Shown: positions 26,344 to 34,806, counted from the first letter of the stretch. The stretch: DNA of 64,000 bases from Mycolicibacterium phocaicum (GCF_010731115.1 NZ_AP022616.1:3906001-3970000), one strand, 5' to 3'. Made by a program: numbers and translations. Notes: generated by a model not told the origin, from the sequence alone.

Positions 26344-27819
26344 TTACTTCGGCGCCGCGGCGAATTCATCGATGCCGGGCTCCGTGTCGAGTACTTCGCG
26401 ATTCAAGATCAACATCTTCACGAAGTACCCGACCCCTACGGCGATGAGACCGAGCACGATCAGGCTGGGTACCCGTGCCGTCGTGGGCGTCACGAGCACG
26501 AAGATCGCCACGGCTACCCACACCAATGCGACACCGGCGACAGGCAGTTCGAAGCGGCCCAGGCTGAAGCCACCCTCCTTGTGCTCCAATCGTCTCCGAA
26601 CGGCGAGGTAGAGCACGACGATCGCGCCGTAGATCAGCGCGGGCAGGATCGTCGACGCGATGATCAGCTGGATCAGCGCGGCGCCGCGCAGCGTCGCCAT
26701 CAGCACCACACCGACCGCGAGGATCAATAGTGTTGCCGGCACGGGAGTTTGAGTGCGTGGATTGACCTTTCGCATCACGCGGTGCGCGGGGAAGCGGGCG
26801 TCGCGGGCCATGGCGAATACCTGCCGCGAACACGCGGCCATCACCACCAGGCCGGCGCCGAACATGGCCAACACGATGCCCGCCAACAGGATTCGCTCGG
26901 CGACAGGACCCAGCTGTTCCCGGATGACGAGGGCGACCGGGGAGCCGCTGTGGCTGACGGTGCTGACGTCCTTGATCGCGACGGTGAGCGCGATCAGGAA
27001 CACCAGGCCAGCGGCGCCAGCCGCGACGACAGACGCCACGATGGCGCGCGGGACGCTGCGGAACGGATCTTTTGCTTCCTCCGCCAGGTTCGCCGCCGAG
27101 TCGAACCCGACCAGCGTGGTGAGGCCCATGATCATGCCGGCCATGAGCCCGCCGCCGACGGCGTAGTAGTCACCGGCGCCGGCGGTGATGCCGCGACTGG
27201 TCAGGTTGTCGACGTGGCCACTGCCCGTGACCGCCATGACGATCCCGAGCACGAGCACCAGGATCAGGACGATGCCCAGCTCCAAACCGACTGCGCCAGA
27301 GGTGATCAGGCCGAGGAGCCGGGTCGAGGCGATGACCAGAGCTGCCTGGACGATCAGCACCGCGATGGTGATCAGGCGTGCGGTGTCCTCGTTGTCGCTG
27401 ATGCCCAGCAACGGCATCAGCGCCTGACTGGCCAGGGCGTTGTCGACGGCCACCGCGGCGATTGCGAGATACCAGAACGTCAGCCAGCCGAAGAGCCAGC
27501 CCACCTTCGGGTTGGCCAGCCGCGATGCCCACTGGTACGACGACCCGCTGAGTGCGATACGGGCTGCGAACTGCGCGACGACGAGAGCGACAAGCGTCTG
27601 CCCGACCGCCGCGACGATCCACAGCCAGATGCCGACGGGACCCGAGGTCTGCAGCAGGTCGTCGTAGGTGCCGAAGATCCCCACCGCCACCGAGATGAAG
27701 GCGAACGAGACCGCGAAGACCTGAAAGCCGCCGAGGGTCCGCTTCAGTTCGGGCGCGTAGCCGGAGTCGACGCACTCGTCATCGGCGGTGTCCGGAAGTG
27801 CAACGCGGTCTGTTGTCAT
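26344..27819 (-). CDS. APC superfamily amino-acid permease
   Basis: A 491-residue integral membrane protein with about 12 hydrophobic segments. The N-terminal FQVFAVSFAFISVAVGIFGT and the GLTTLVGFDSAANLAEEAKD segment are family signatures, the latter on the substrate side. It probably imports an amino acid or related amine such as GABA. The ATG at 27819 has AAGGGCC upstream; the longer in-frame start at 27891 has no RBS. It is divergent from the L,D-transpeptidase gene. The 238 bp between it and the WS/DGAT gene is visibly more A+T-rich than the rest and holds the WS/DGAT promoter. Confidence 0.87.
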   Translation of the reverse strand: MTTDRVALPDTADDECVDSGYAPELKRTLGGFQVFAVSFAFISVAVGIFGTYDDLLQTSGPVGIWLWIVAAVGQTLVALVVAQFAARIALSGSSYQWASRLANPKVGWLFGWLTFWYLAIAAVAVDNALASQALMPLLGISDNEDTARLITIAVLIVQAALVIASTRLLGLITSGAVGLELGIVLILVLVLGIVMAVTGSGHVDNLTSRGITAGAGDYYAVGGGLMAGMIMGLTTLVGFDSAANLAEEAKDPFRSVPRAIVASVVAAGAAGLVFLIALTVAIKDVSTVSHSGSPVALVIREQLGPVAERILLAGIVLAMFGAGLVVMAACSRQVFAMARDARFPAHRVMRKVNPRTQTPVPATLLILAVGVVLMATLRGAALIQLIIASTILPALIYGAIVVLYLAVRRRLEHKEGGFSLGRFELPVAGVALVWVAVAIFVLVTPTTARVPSLIVLGLIAVGVGYFVKMLILNREVLDTEPGIDEFAAAPK

Positions 27820-28034
27820 GGCCCGGCCCTTCTGTGCCCATTTACCGGTAATTGTCGCGTACGTCAATGGTCGATGTCGGCGATTGGGCATCTTGGTCGG
27901 CGCCGTGATGTTGGGTGGCCAATCCGTGACGAATCTTTGACCGAAATATTGACGCGCCGTACGGATTTCGGCGTTTCACGCCCCATACCATGACGGTGTT
28001 CAACCATGCGGCCAGCGACAAAGGGGTCGGATAT

Positions 28035-28832
28035 ATGCGGGTGTTAGTGCACGGTGTCCTTGCCGTGGTTGTGGTCGCCACGACCACCACTGGTGGCGCG
28101 CTCGGTATCGAGACGGCGGGCATTCGCCTGCCGTTGGGTTCGATCATCGAGTCGACGCAGCCGACGCAGGGAGTGCCGGTCGGCGTCGCGCATCCGATCG
28201 TCGTGACGTTCAAGCGGCCGATCACCAACCGTGCGGCCGCGGAGATGGCCCTGGACGTGACGTCGACACCCGCGATGTCGGGCAAGTACGAATGGCTGGA
28301 TAACAAAGTGGTGCAATGGGTTCCGGACGGATTCTGGCCCGCGCACAGCACCATCAAGCTGACCGTCGCCGGCCAGCCGATGGCCGTTACCACCGGGCCC
28401 GCCGTCATCGGGACAGCTCACGTCGCCGACCACACCTTCACCGTCACGATCGACGGCCAGACCTCGCCGGACATGCCGGCGCCACACCACCTTCCGCACC
28501 TCGGTGAGTCGGGCGTGCTGCTCGCGACCATGGGTCGGCCGGAGTATGAGACGCCGATCGGCAAGTACACCGTGTTGGCGAAAGACCGCAATGTGCTTAT
28601 GGATTCGAGTAGTGTCGGCATCCCCGTCGATCATCCGGATGGGTACATGACGGAGGTCGAGTTCGCGGTCCGGATCAGCCGACGCGGACTGTTCGTCCAT
28701 TCGGCGCCCTGGGCCGTCGAATCGATGGGTTTCGAGAACGTCAGCCACGGTTGTATCGGCTTGGCGCCCGCCGGAGCCGAGTGGTACTACAACACCGTCA
28801 ACGTCGGCGACCCGGTCATCGTCGAGCCTTAG
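28035..28832 (+). CDS. L,D-transpeptidase (YkuD domain, secreted)
   Basis: A 265-residue cell-wall cross-linking enzyme that makes 3-3 peptide bridges in peptidoglycan. The signal segment is VLVHGVLAVVVVATTTTGGA. An Ig-like domain (about residues 35-140, with VVTFKRPIT) precedes the YkuD catalytic domain (about 150-265). The active site FVHSAPWAVESMGFENVSHG carries His222, His238 and then the nucleophile Cys240. This is the two-domain form known from mycobacterial Ldt proteins, here with one Ig-like domain. The start at 28035 follows AAGGGG; an ATG at 27990 is less likely. Beta-lactams of the carbapenem type usually act on this family. Confidence 0.9.
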   Translation: MRVLVHGVLAVVVVATTTTGGALGIETAGIRLPLGSIIESTQPTQGVPVGVAHPIVVTFKRPITNRAAAEMALDVTSTPAMSGKYEWLDNKVVQWVPDGFWPAHSTIKLTVAGQPMAVTTGPAVIGTAHVADHTFTVTIDGQTSPDMPAPHHLPHLGESGVLLATMGRPEYETPIGKYTVLAKDRNVLMDSSSVGIPVDHPDGYMTEVEFAVRISRRGLFVHSAPWAVESMGFENVSHGCIGLAPAGAEWYYNTVNVGDPVIVEP

Positions 28833-28867
28833 ACTGCGCTGCAATGTAATTCGTCGTAGTGTGCCGC

Positions 28868-29153
28868 GTTGACTCTGCGGCCTGGGCGTTCGCTACTCGC
28901 AGGAGTACGCCCTGAGCGCAGGGTGAACGTGGGTCCGCAGTTGAGTCTGCGGCCTGGGCGTTCGCTACTCGCAGAAGTGCGCCCTGCGTGCAGGGTCAAC
29001 GTGGGTTGGGTGCTGCGGTCTGTTGAGTCTGCGTCTAGGGCGTCCGCTACTCGCAGAAGTGCGCCCGCAGCGCAGGGTCAACGGGAGCACGCGTTGATCC
29101 TGCGGCCTGGGCGTCCGCTACTCGCACGAATAAGCCCTCAGCGCAGGGCCAAT
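28868..29153. repeat. Four tandem copies of a 61-bp hairpin repeat
   Basis: Copies lie at 28868-28928, 28940-29000, 29022-29082 and 29093-29153, each exactly 61 bp, with spacers of 11, 21 and 10 bp. Each begins GTTGA, has CTGCG near the left end, GGGCG and CGCCC facing each other around a loop containing CGCTACTCGCA, and ends GCAGGG(T/C)CAAC or close to it. Outer ends pair (GTTGA with TCAAC), so each copy can fold into a hairpin. The copies diverge by point changes, which shows age. A fifth copy is at 5999-6059. There is no gene in this stretch. Confidence 0.85.
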
Positions 29154-29187
29154 GGCCAACGGCCACAACACCACATGGCCACAACGC

Positions 29188-29224
29188 CTGAAGCACCCGA
29201 GCCGCGTGGGCTCGGGTGCTTCAG
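29188..29224 (-). terminator. Perfect 16-bp stem-loop after the Pro/Ala-rich gene
   Basis: CTGAAGCACCCGAGCC (29188-29203) pairs without mismatch with GGCTCGGGTGCTTCAG (29209-29224) around a five-base loop. It lies 26 bp downstream of the reverse-strand stop codon at 29251. There is no T-tract, as is common for mycobacterial terminators; it could work in both directions. Confidence 0.65.
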
Positions 29225-29250
29225 TCAAAGCGATTGTGCGGCTGGGTAGT

Positions 29251-29739
29251 TCAGTTCTGCGGACCGGGCTGGGTCGGCAGGTTGGGGGTCGGGCCGCCGG
29301 CGTCGACGGGCCGCAGAGTCCGGGCCTCCTTGCCGTCGGCGACGCCACCCATGTCCATCGGGATCGCGGCGGGGGCCGCGGCGATCGGGATGGGCGCACC
29401 GATCGGCAACCCGGCGGGGATCGGCGGCACGACCGGCGGCACCGCTGCCGGGACGGGCGGGACGACCGCGGGAACCGGTGGGACTGCCGCCGGGACGACC
29501 GGAGCGGCCGCCAGGGGGCCAACGATGCCCGAGGATTCGACGGCGGGGGCGGCGCAGGGCGCGGCAGCTGCCGCGGCGGCAGGCGCCCCGGCTGCAGGCG
29601 CTACGGCGCCGGCGTCGCACGCGTACCCGCCGGTCTTGAGTGGGACTGCAGCTGCGGTCGGGCACACGGCCACGGCCGTCGCGCACACCCCGGCGCTGGC
29701 AACTATTTTCACAGCGATTCGACCAAAGCTGATCATCAC
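29251..29739 (-). CDS. Secreted Pro/Ala/Val-rich protein
   Basis: A 162-residue exported protein. The signal peptide is FGRIAVKIVASAGVCATAVA with cleavage near CPTAAA. The mature chain is low-complexity: an Ala-rich segment with two cysteines, then a chain of PVVPAAVPPVPAVVPP-type repeats, and a Gly/Pro tail. No catalytic domain is visible; such proteins may span or coat the cell wall. Starts at 29739 (GTG) and 29736 (ATG) both follow AAGGAG. A strong stem-loop follows the stop. Confidence 0.7.
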   Translation of the reverse strand: MMISFGRIAVKIVASAGVCATAVAVCPTAAAVPLKTGGYACDAGAVAPAAGAPAAAAAAAPCAAPAVESSGIVGPLAAAPVVPAAVPPVPAVVPPVPAAVPPVVPPIPAGLPIGAPIPIAAAPAAIPMDMGGVADGKEARTLRPVDAGGPTPNLPTQPGPQN

Positions 29740-29903
29740 CGGCGTCTCCTTGAACGTGCCCTTAAATTACAGCGCCGAAAATTTGCGCAGCTGAACCGTA
29801 GGGCACCGCGGGAGGCGGGTTCAAGACATGTTTTCAATCGGATGCGGGCTCGACATGGGACTGAGCCGCGACCGTGACCGCATCGTTTCAATAGCCTCAA
29901 AGT

Positions 29904-29957
29904 CCTCACAGAGAGGTCTCGGCAGGTAACGGGTTGATGGCGGAACCCGTTGTGAGG
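29904..29957 (-). other. Nested inverted repeat, possible terminator
   Basis: AACGGGTT (29928-29935) pairs with AACCCGTT (29944-29951), and an outer CCTCACA (29904-29910) can pair with TGTGAGG (29951-29957). It lies about 32 bp downstream of the small gene that ends at 29990. There is no T-tract. It is either a terminator or a structured 3' end. Confidence 0.4.
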
Positions 29958-29989
29958 CTGGCAAACTCGGCGAGGCCGAGTGGGTCGGG

Positions 29990-30205
29990 CTAGGTCGCGG
30001 AGTTGTCGGCCAGCTGTCGTGCGAGTTCTTCCTCGGCGCGACGTTCGACGAGGAGCGGGACGAAGTCGCGAATCGTGCTGTCGGCGAACTGCTGCCGAGC
30101 GCCGTCGATGACGGTGGTCACACGAGCTGGGGACAGGTCCGCAAACTTGGCCGTGAGGCGGGTCTCGATTTCGTTGAATACCTGCTCTTCGGTCTTGGCG
30201 GCCAT
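29990..30205 (-). CDS. Small protein with three-helix bundle (DUF3562-like)
   Basis: A 71-residue helical, charged protein: EEQVFNEIETRLTAKFADL, then ARVTTVIDGARQQFADS, then FVPLLVERRAEEELARQL. This matches the three-helix bundle dimerisation domain found as a stand-alone small protein in actinobacteria. AAGGATCG precedes the ATG. No role is established. It is on the same strand as the TetR gene upstream. Confidence 0.75.
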   Translation of the reverse strand: MAAKTEEQVFNEIETRLTAKFADLSPARVTTVIDGARQQFADSTIRDFVPLLVERRAEEELARQLADNSAT

Positions 30206-30314
30206 GCCGTCGATCCTTCTCGGCGGCCTTGACGGCTGTCAACGCAGATGGGGTGACCTGTAGGCGAACTAACAATTGCGGGTGCCGTGTGAGCCGACGG
30301 TGCACGCCCGGCGG

Positions 30315-30917
30315 TTAACGCTGCCGCAGCGCGCCGATGCCCTCGTCCAGGGCCGCCTCGAGATACGTGAGGTCGCCGGTCGCGAGCATGATGCCGACAC
30401 CGCCCTGGATGCCGGCCAGCAGTGCGGCAGCCGCCCGCTCGGCGTCGACGGTGCGGGCAATCTTGTCCTGCTGCTGCATCGCCACGATGCCGTCAGCGAT
30501 GGCGCCCCGCCAGGAGTCGATCAGTTCGGCCGTGACGGCCTGTGCGCCGGTGCTCGTGCGGCCGATCTCGGACATCAGCACCGCGATCGGGCAGTTCTGG
30601 CCTTGTCGGCGATAGCGTTCGACCACGACGTCCCGCCAGCGCTGCCAGGCCGCCCACGAGGTGAGCTCGCTGAGATGGGGCTGCTGGTCGTCGAGCACGC
30701 GCTGTGATTCCAGCGTTGCAACAGCGAGCAGCAACTGCTCTTTCCCGCGCGGAAAGTAGTGGAAAATCTGGCTTTTCGAAGTCCGGGTCCGCGCCATCAC
30801 GTCTTCGATGGTGGTCAGCGCGACACCACGCTCCCGGATCTCGGCCGCGGCGCCGTCGATGATCCGGGCGCGGGTGGCCTGCCCCTTGGTAGTCAGTTTT
30901 TGGACTTGCGGGTCCAT
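30315..30917 (-). CDS. TetR/AcrR family transcriptional regulator
   Basis: A 200-residue repressor-type protein. The helix-turn-helix is at about residues 12-60: TRARIIDGAAAEIRERGVAL, then TIEDVMARTRTSKSQIFHYF ending at PRGKEQLL. The C-terminal domain (with NCPIAVLMSEIG) is of the TetR_C type seen near SDR genes. The ATG at 30917 lies inside the palindrome TGGACTTGCGGGTCCA, only 25 bp from the divergent SDR start, so the protein very likely represses both genes. Confidence 0.88.
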   Translation of the reverse strand: MDPQVQKLTTKGQATRARIIDGAAAEIRERGVALTTIEDVMARTRTSKSQIFHYFPRGKEQLLLAVATLESQRVLDDQQPHLSELTSWAAWQRWRDVVVERYRRQGQNCPIAVLMSEIGRTSTGAQAVTAELIDSWRGAIADGIVAMQQQDKIARTVDAERAAAALLAGIQGGVGIMLATGDLTYLEAALDEGIGALRQR

Positions 30918-30951
30918 TTTGCCCGGTGCAGCATGTGGACTCATGAGTCCA
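30901..30951. promoter_or_regulatory. Two palindromes over both start codons of the TetR/SDR pair
   Basis: TGGACTTGCGGGTCCA (30901-30916; TGGAC/GTCCA arms) ends one base from the TetR start codon, and TGGACTCATGAGTCCA (30936-30951), a perfect 16-bp palindrome, contains the SDR start codon. Both share the TGGAC half-site, 35 bp apart. The layout implies autoregulation and very short or absent leaders for both messages. Confidence 0.7.
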
Positions 30952-31707
30952 GAAGATACGCGTTTGTCCGGCCGCACAGCACTTGTCACGGGTTCGACGG
31001 GAGGTCTCGGCACTGCCATCGCCCGCCGGCTCGCCGACGAAGGCGCACACGTTGTGGTGAGTGGACGGAACCCTGATCGTGGCGCAGAGGTGGTGTCGGC
31101 AATCCGCGCGGCCGGTGGCGAGGCGTCGTTCGTCGCGGCCGATCTCTCGGGCGGCGACGGTACGATCCGCGCTTTTGCCGAACGCGCCACCGAAGCGGCA
31201 GGCGGACGGCTGGACATCCTGGTGAACAATGCCGCCACTCTGCTGATGCCGACGCCGACCGCCGATGTCGCCCCCGAACTGCTGCGGGAGGCCTTCGAGG
31301 TCAACGTCTTCGCGCCGTTCCTGCTGACCGGGATCATCGCCCCGGCCATGGTGCGCAACGGCGGCGGAGCCGTCGTGAACATCGGATCGATCACGGGACT
31401 GCGTGGCGCCGCCGGCTCGGCGATCTACAACTCCAACAAGGCGGCGATCCATTCGCTCACCACCTCCTGGGCCGACGAGTACGGCCCGTTCGGGGTCCGG
31501 GTCAATGCGGTGGCCCCGGGACCGATCGCGACAGAGCGGCAACAGGAGTTTGCCGATCACGTCCAGCCGGTGCTCGACCGGCTGCCATCCCGGCGGATGA
31601 GCACGCCGGCAGAGGTTGCAGCCGCGGTCGCGTTCCTGGCCGGCGATGATGCCGCCAACATTCACGGTGTCGTCCTCAGCGTGGACGGCGGGTGGGCGGC
31701 AGTCTGA
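30943..31707 (+). CDS. SDR family oxidoreductase
   Basis: A 254-residue classical SDR with TGSTGGLGTAIARRL (cofactor site), Arg in VVVSGRNPDRG that favours NADP(H), LVNNAATL, NIGSITGLRGAAG (catalytic Ser), YNSNK (Tyr and Lys) and a C-terminal GVVLSVDGGWAAV. Its ATG at 30943 lies within a perfect palindrome shared with the divergent TetR gene. The substrate is unknown, but control by that TetR protein is a strong inference. Confidence 0.88.
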   Translation: MSPEDTRLSGRTALVTGSTGGLGTAIARRLADEGAHVVVSGRNPDRGAEVVSAIRAAGGEASFVAADLSGGDGTIRAFAERATEAAGGRLDILVNNAATLLMPTPTADVAPELLREAFEVNVFAPFLLTGIIAPAMVRNGGGAVVNIGSITGLRGAAGSAIYNSNKAAIHSLTTSWADEYGPFGVRVNAVAPGPIATERQQEFADHVQPVLDRLPSRRMSTPAEVAAAVAFLAGDDAANIHGVVLSVDGGWAAV

Positions 31708-31858
31708 CATCGTGGCCAGGTCTCATCTCTCAAACAGATGTGTCCTATCAAAATCCATCGTTGGACACGATGCACATCTGACGGTGAGATGGGTGCCAGA
31801 CACCGCGGTGGTGAATCGTGGGCTCCGAATCGAGACACTCTGGAAGGAACGGCGGACC

Positions 31859-32884
31859 GTGAGCGGCTTCAGCAGAAGGCAGTTCGGCTTGATGGCGACG
31901 GCAGCGGTCGGCGCCGCGTCGTTGGCGGCATGCGGTTCGTCACCGGAGCCGGCTGCGGCCGAGAAGTCGGCACCGCCGCCCGCCCCGCAGCACAACCTGA
32001 ACGCGGTCAAGCAGATTCGGGCCGGCGACCTCAATGTCGGTTACGTCGAAGCGGGGCCGGCGGACGGCACGCCCGTCGTGCTGTTGCACGGCTGGCCCTA
32101 CGACATCCACAGCTACGCAGACGTTTCCGCGCTGCTCGCGGATCAGGGTTTCCGCGTGATCGTGCCGTACCTGCGTGGTTTCGGGTCGACCCGATTCGTC
32201 TCCGACACCACGGTCCGGAACGGTCAGCAGTCCGCACTGGCCGCCGACGTCGTGGCTTTCATGGATGCGCTGAACATCCCGCGGGCGATCCTGGGCGGCT
32301 TTGACTGGGGTGGACGCTCAGGCAATGCCGTCGCCGCCCTGTGGCCACAGCGGGTTGCCGGTCTCGTTGCAGTCAGCGGGTACATCATCGTGAATCGCGC
32401 CGCGAACCTGCAGCCGTTGGATCCGGACGCCGAGCTGGGGTGGTGGTACCAGTACTACTTCGCCACGCCGCGTGGAGAACTCGGCTACCGGAAGAACACC
32501 AAGGAGTTCAATCGGCTGATCTGGTCGAAGGCCTCGCCGCTGTGGCACTTCACCGACGCGGCCTACGGGTTGAGTGCCGGCGCGTTCGACAACCCCGACC
32601 ACGTCGCCATCGTGATCCACAACTACCGGTGGCGCCTCAGCCTGGCCGAAGGTGAAAACCGTTACGAGGCTGACGAACAACGGCTGCAGGCCAAGCCGCT
32701 GATCCACGTCCCGACGATCACCATCGGCAGTGACTTCGACGGTGCCGCGAAGGATGGCGCGGGATATCGCTCGATGTACACCGGGGCGTACGAGCACCGC
32801 ATCCTCGACGGCATCGGCCACAACGTGCCGCAGGAAGCGCCCGCGCAGTTCGCGAACGCGATCATCGACGTCAGCCGGATGTAG
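31859..32884 (+). CDS. Tat-exported lipoprotein, alpha/beta hydrolase (epoxide hydrolase-like)
   Basis: A 341-residue hydrolase. The N-terminus combines a twin-arginine motif (FSRRQFGL) with a lipobox SLAAC (Cys25), so it should be exported folded and lipid-anchored outside the membrane. The fold has LLHGWPYD (oxyanion hole HGxP), the nucleophile Asp149 in GGFDWGGRSG, and GIGHNVPQE with the His. Asp in the elbow indicates epoxide hydrolase or haloalkane dehalogenase chemistry rather than a serine esterase. The GTG at 31859 is chosen because the signal starts there. It is convergent with the acyl-CoA dehydrogenase. Confidence 0.83.
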   Translation: MSGFSRRQFGLMATAAVGAASLAACGSSPEPAAAEKSAPPPAPQHNLNAVKQIRAGDLNVGYVEAGPADGTPVVLLHGWPYDIHSYADVSALLADQGFRVIVPYLRGFGSTRFVSDTTVRNGQQSALAADVVAFMDALNIPRAILGGFDWGGRSGNAVAALWPQRVAGLVAVSGYIIVNRAANLQPLDPDAELGWWYQYYFATPRGELGYRKNTKEFNRLIWSKASPLWHFTDAAYGLSAGAFDNPDHVAIVIHNYRWRLSLAEGENRYEADEQRLQAKPLIHVPTITIGSDFDGAAKDGAGYRSMYTGAYEHRILDGIGHNVPQEAPAQFANAIIDVSRM

Positions 32885-32896
32885 CCCGGCGGCCCG

Positions 32897-34048
32897 CTAC
32901 TTGGCCAGGCTGCGGCTGATGACGAGGCGCTGAATCTGGTTGGTGCCCTCGAAGATCTGCATGATCTTGGCCTCGCGCATGAAGCGCTCCACGCGGTAGT
33001 CGCGGGTGTAGCCGGCGCCGCCGAACACCTGGACGGCGTCGGTGGTGACCTTCATGGCAGCGTCGGTGGCGACCAGTTTGGCGACCGAGGCATTGCGGGA
33101 GTAAGGCAACCCGGCGTCGCGTCGGCGGGCGGCATCCAGGTACGTGGCGCGTGCGGAGTCGACTGCGGCGGCCATGTCGGCGAGCAGGAAACCGAGCCCC
33201 TGGTGATCGATGATCTTGCGGCCGAACGTCGTTCGCTCCTGGGCGTATGCCACCGCCTGATCCAGCGCCGACTGGGCCAGGCCGACGGCGACCGCGGCGA
33301 CACCGAGCCGGCCGGCGTCGAGCGCGCTGAACGCGATCGGCAGGCCCTGGCCTTCGGTGCCGATGAGGCGCTCGGCAGGCAGGAACGCGTTGTCGTAGTG
33401 CGCCGACGTGGTGGGCACTGCGTGCAGACCCATCTTCTCCTCGGGCCCACCGAAGGACAGCCCCTCGGTGCCGGCGGGCACCAGGAAGCACGAGATGCCT
33501 TGCGAGCCTTCGCCGGTGCGCGCGAACAGGGTGTAGAAATCGGCGAGCCCACCGTGCGTGATCCAGGCCTTCGAGCCGGTGACCCGGTACCCGTCGTCGG
33601 ATGCGACGGCCTTGCAGGCCAGTGCCGCGGCGTCGGAACCGGCTTGCGGTTCGGAGAGGCTGTAGGCGCCGATAAGGTTGCCGCTCAACATCTCCGGCAG
33701 CCAGTGCTGCCGCTGGTCGTCGGTGCCGAACGTCATCAGGGGATGGCACGACAGGCTGTGCACGCTGACCGCGATGGCCACCGAGGCCCACCGGGCCGCG
33801 AGCTCTTCGAGCACCTGCAGATACACCTCGTAGGGCTGGCCGCCGCCGCCCCACTCCTCGGGGTACGGCAGGCTCAGCAGCCCGGCCTCGCCGAGGGTGG
33901 GGAACACCCCGTCGGGGTACGTCTCGTCCTTCTCGTGCTGGTCGACGATGGGGTCCAGCACCTTGTCCGCGATGTCGCGGGTGAGCTCGATGAGCGCGTG
34001 GGCTTCATCGTTGGGCAAGAGGCGATCAACAGGCACCGGAGACTCCAC
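32897..34048 (-). CDS. Acyl-CoA dehydrogenase (FadE family)
   Basis: A 383-residue standard-length acyl-CoA dehydrogenase that makes the 2,3-double bond in acyl-CoA with FAD and an electron-transfer flavoprotein. It shows YSLSEPQAGSDAAAL, WITHGGLADFYTL, RTTFGRKIIDHQGLGFLLAD, VFGGAGYTRDYRVERFMRD-like sequence and IFEGTNQIQR, whose Glu is the catalytic base. The layout is close to M. tuberculosis FadE25. The start is GTG at 34048. It is divergent from a TetR gene, with four AGTACT sites between them. Confidence 0.9.
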   Translation of the reverse strand: MESPVPVDRLLPNDEAHALIELTRDIADKVLDPIVDQHEKDETYPDGVFPTLGEAGLLSLPYPEEWGGGGQPYEVYLQVLEELAARWASVAIAVSVHSLSCHPLMTFGTDDQRQHWLPEMLSGNLIGAYSLSEPQAGSDAAALACKAVASDDGYRVTGSKAWITHGGLADFYTLFARTGEGSQGISCFLVPAGTEGLSFGGPEEKMGLHAVPTTSAHYDNAFLPAERLIGTEGQGLPIAFSALDAGRLGVAAVAVGLAQSALDQAVAYAQERTTFGRKIIDHQGLGFLLADMAAAVDSARATYLDAARRRDAGLPYSRNASVAKLVATDAAMKVTTDAVQVFGGAGYTRDYRVERFMREAKIMQIFEGTNQIQRLVISRSLAK

Positions 34049-34061
34049 TAATACGTCGGAC

Positions 34062-34121
34062 AGTACTGAGTTACCTCACAGAGTACTGTTTGAGTAGTAC
34101 TGAGTAAAGGGCCGCAGTACT
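34062..34121. promoter_or_regulatory. Array of four AGTACT palindromes between FadE and TetR genes
   Basis: AGTACT occurs at 34062, 34082, 34096 and 34116 (6 bp each), spacings 20, 14 and 20. Flanks extend the symmetry: ACAGTACT at the first faces AGTACTGT at the second. The last copy overlaps TACTAT (34118-34123), a good -10 hexamer placed so that transcription would begin about at the TetR GTG, a leaderless message. A shared operator for the neighbouring TetR protein is inferred. Confidence 0.6.
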
Positions 34122-34129
34122 ATGCCGAT

Positions 34130-34714
34130 GTGAGCACGCGCACGTCCCCGGCGTTCGGCACCCGCCGCCGCACCGAGCTGTTCGACGCCCTGATCGCGCT
34201 GTTCCTCGACGAGGGATTCGCCCACCTCACGCTCGACGACATCGCCGGGCGGCTGCGCTGCTCGAAGTCGACGCTTTACACGCTGGCCGGCAGCAAGGAG
34301 CAGTTGGTCCGCGCGGCGACCGTGCAGTTCTTCCGGCAGGCGACCGACGAGGTGGAGCAACTGGTGGCCGGAGTCGACGGAGCCCGGGCGCGGATCACGG
34401 CCTATCTGTCCGCGGTGGGGACGGTGCTCGATGCCGCGTCGGACCAGTTCATGGTGGACCTGGACGCCTTCGCCCCGGCCCGCAGCGTCTACGAGAAGAA
34501 CACCCAGATCGCGGCCCGGCGGGTCCACGAGATGATCGCCGACGGTGTCGAGAGCGGCGAATTCCGCAATGTCCACGCGTCTTTCGCGGCCGACCTGGCG
34601 TCGACCATGATGGTGCGCATCCAGCAGCGCCGGGTCCGCGAGAGTACCGGACTCGACGATGCCAGCGCATATCGCGAGCTCGCGGCGATCCTCACCGCCG
34701 GTATCAACGCCTGA
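34130..34714 (+). CDS. TetR/AcrR family transcriptional regulator
   Basis: A 194-residue TetR protein with the helix-turn-helix at about residues 12-58 (LFDALIALFLDEGFAHLTLD, then IAGRLRCSKSTLYTLAGSKE). The start is GTG at 34130, seven bases after a -10-like TACTAT, so it may be translated from a leaderless message. It is divergent from the acyl-CoA dehydrogenase and probably represses it and itself through the AGTACT sites. An acyl-CoA ligand is plausible from context. Confidence 0.87.
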   Translation: MSTRTSPAFGTRRRTELFDALIALFLDEGFAHLTLDDIAGRLRCSKSTLYTLAGSKEQLVRAATVQFFRQATDEVEQLVAGVDGARARITAYLSAVGTVLDAASDQFMVDLDAFAPARSVYEKNTQIAARRVHEMIADGVESGEFRNVHASFAADLASTMMVRIQQRRVRESTGLDDASAYRELAAILTAGINA

Positions 34715-34806
34715 GCGCGCCGACTGACGTCACCACCCGACATCGTGTTTGTTGCAACTCGATAAGCACGCCCCACGCACCCCATCAAGATCAGTAGCCT
34801 CGTGCG

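Noticed and set aside
28868..29153. CRISPR array
   Set aside because: Units are long (61 bp), imperfect and hairpin-forming, the spacers are only 10-21 bp, and no cas gene is nearby.
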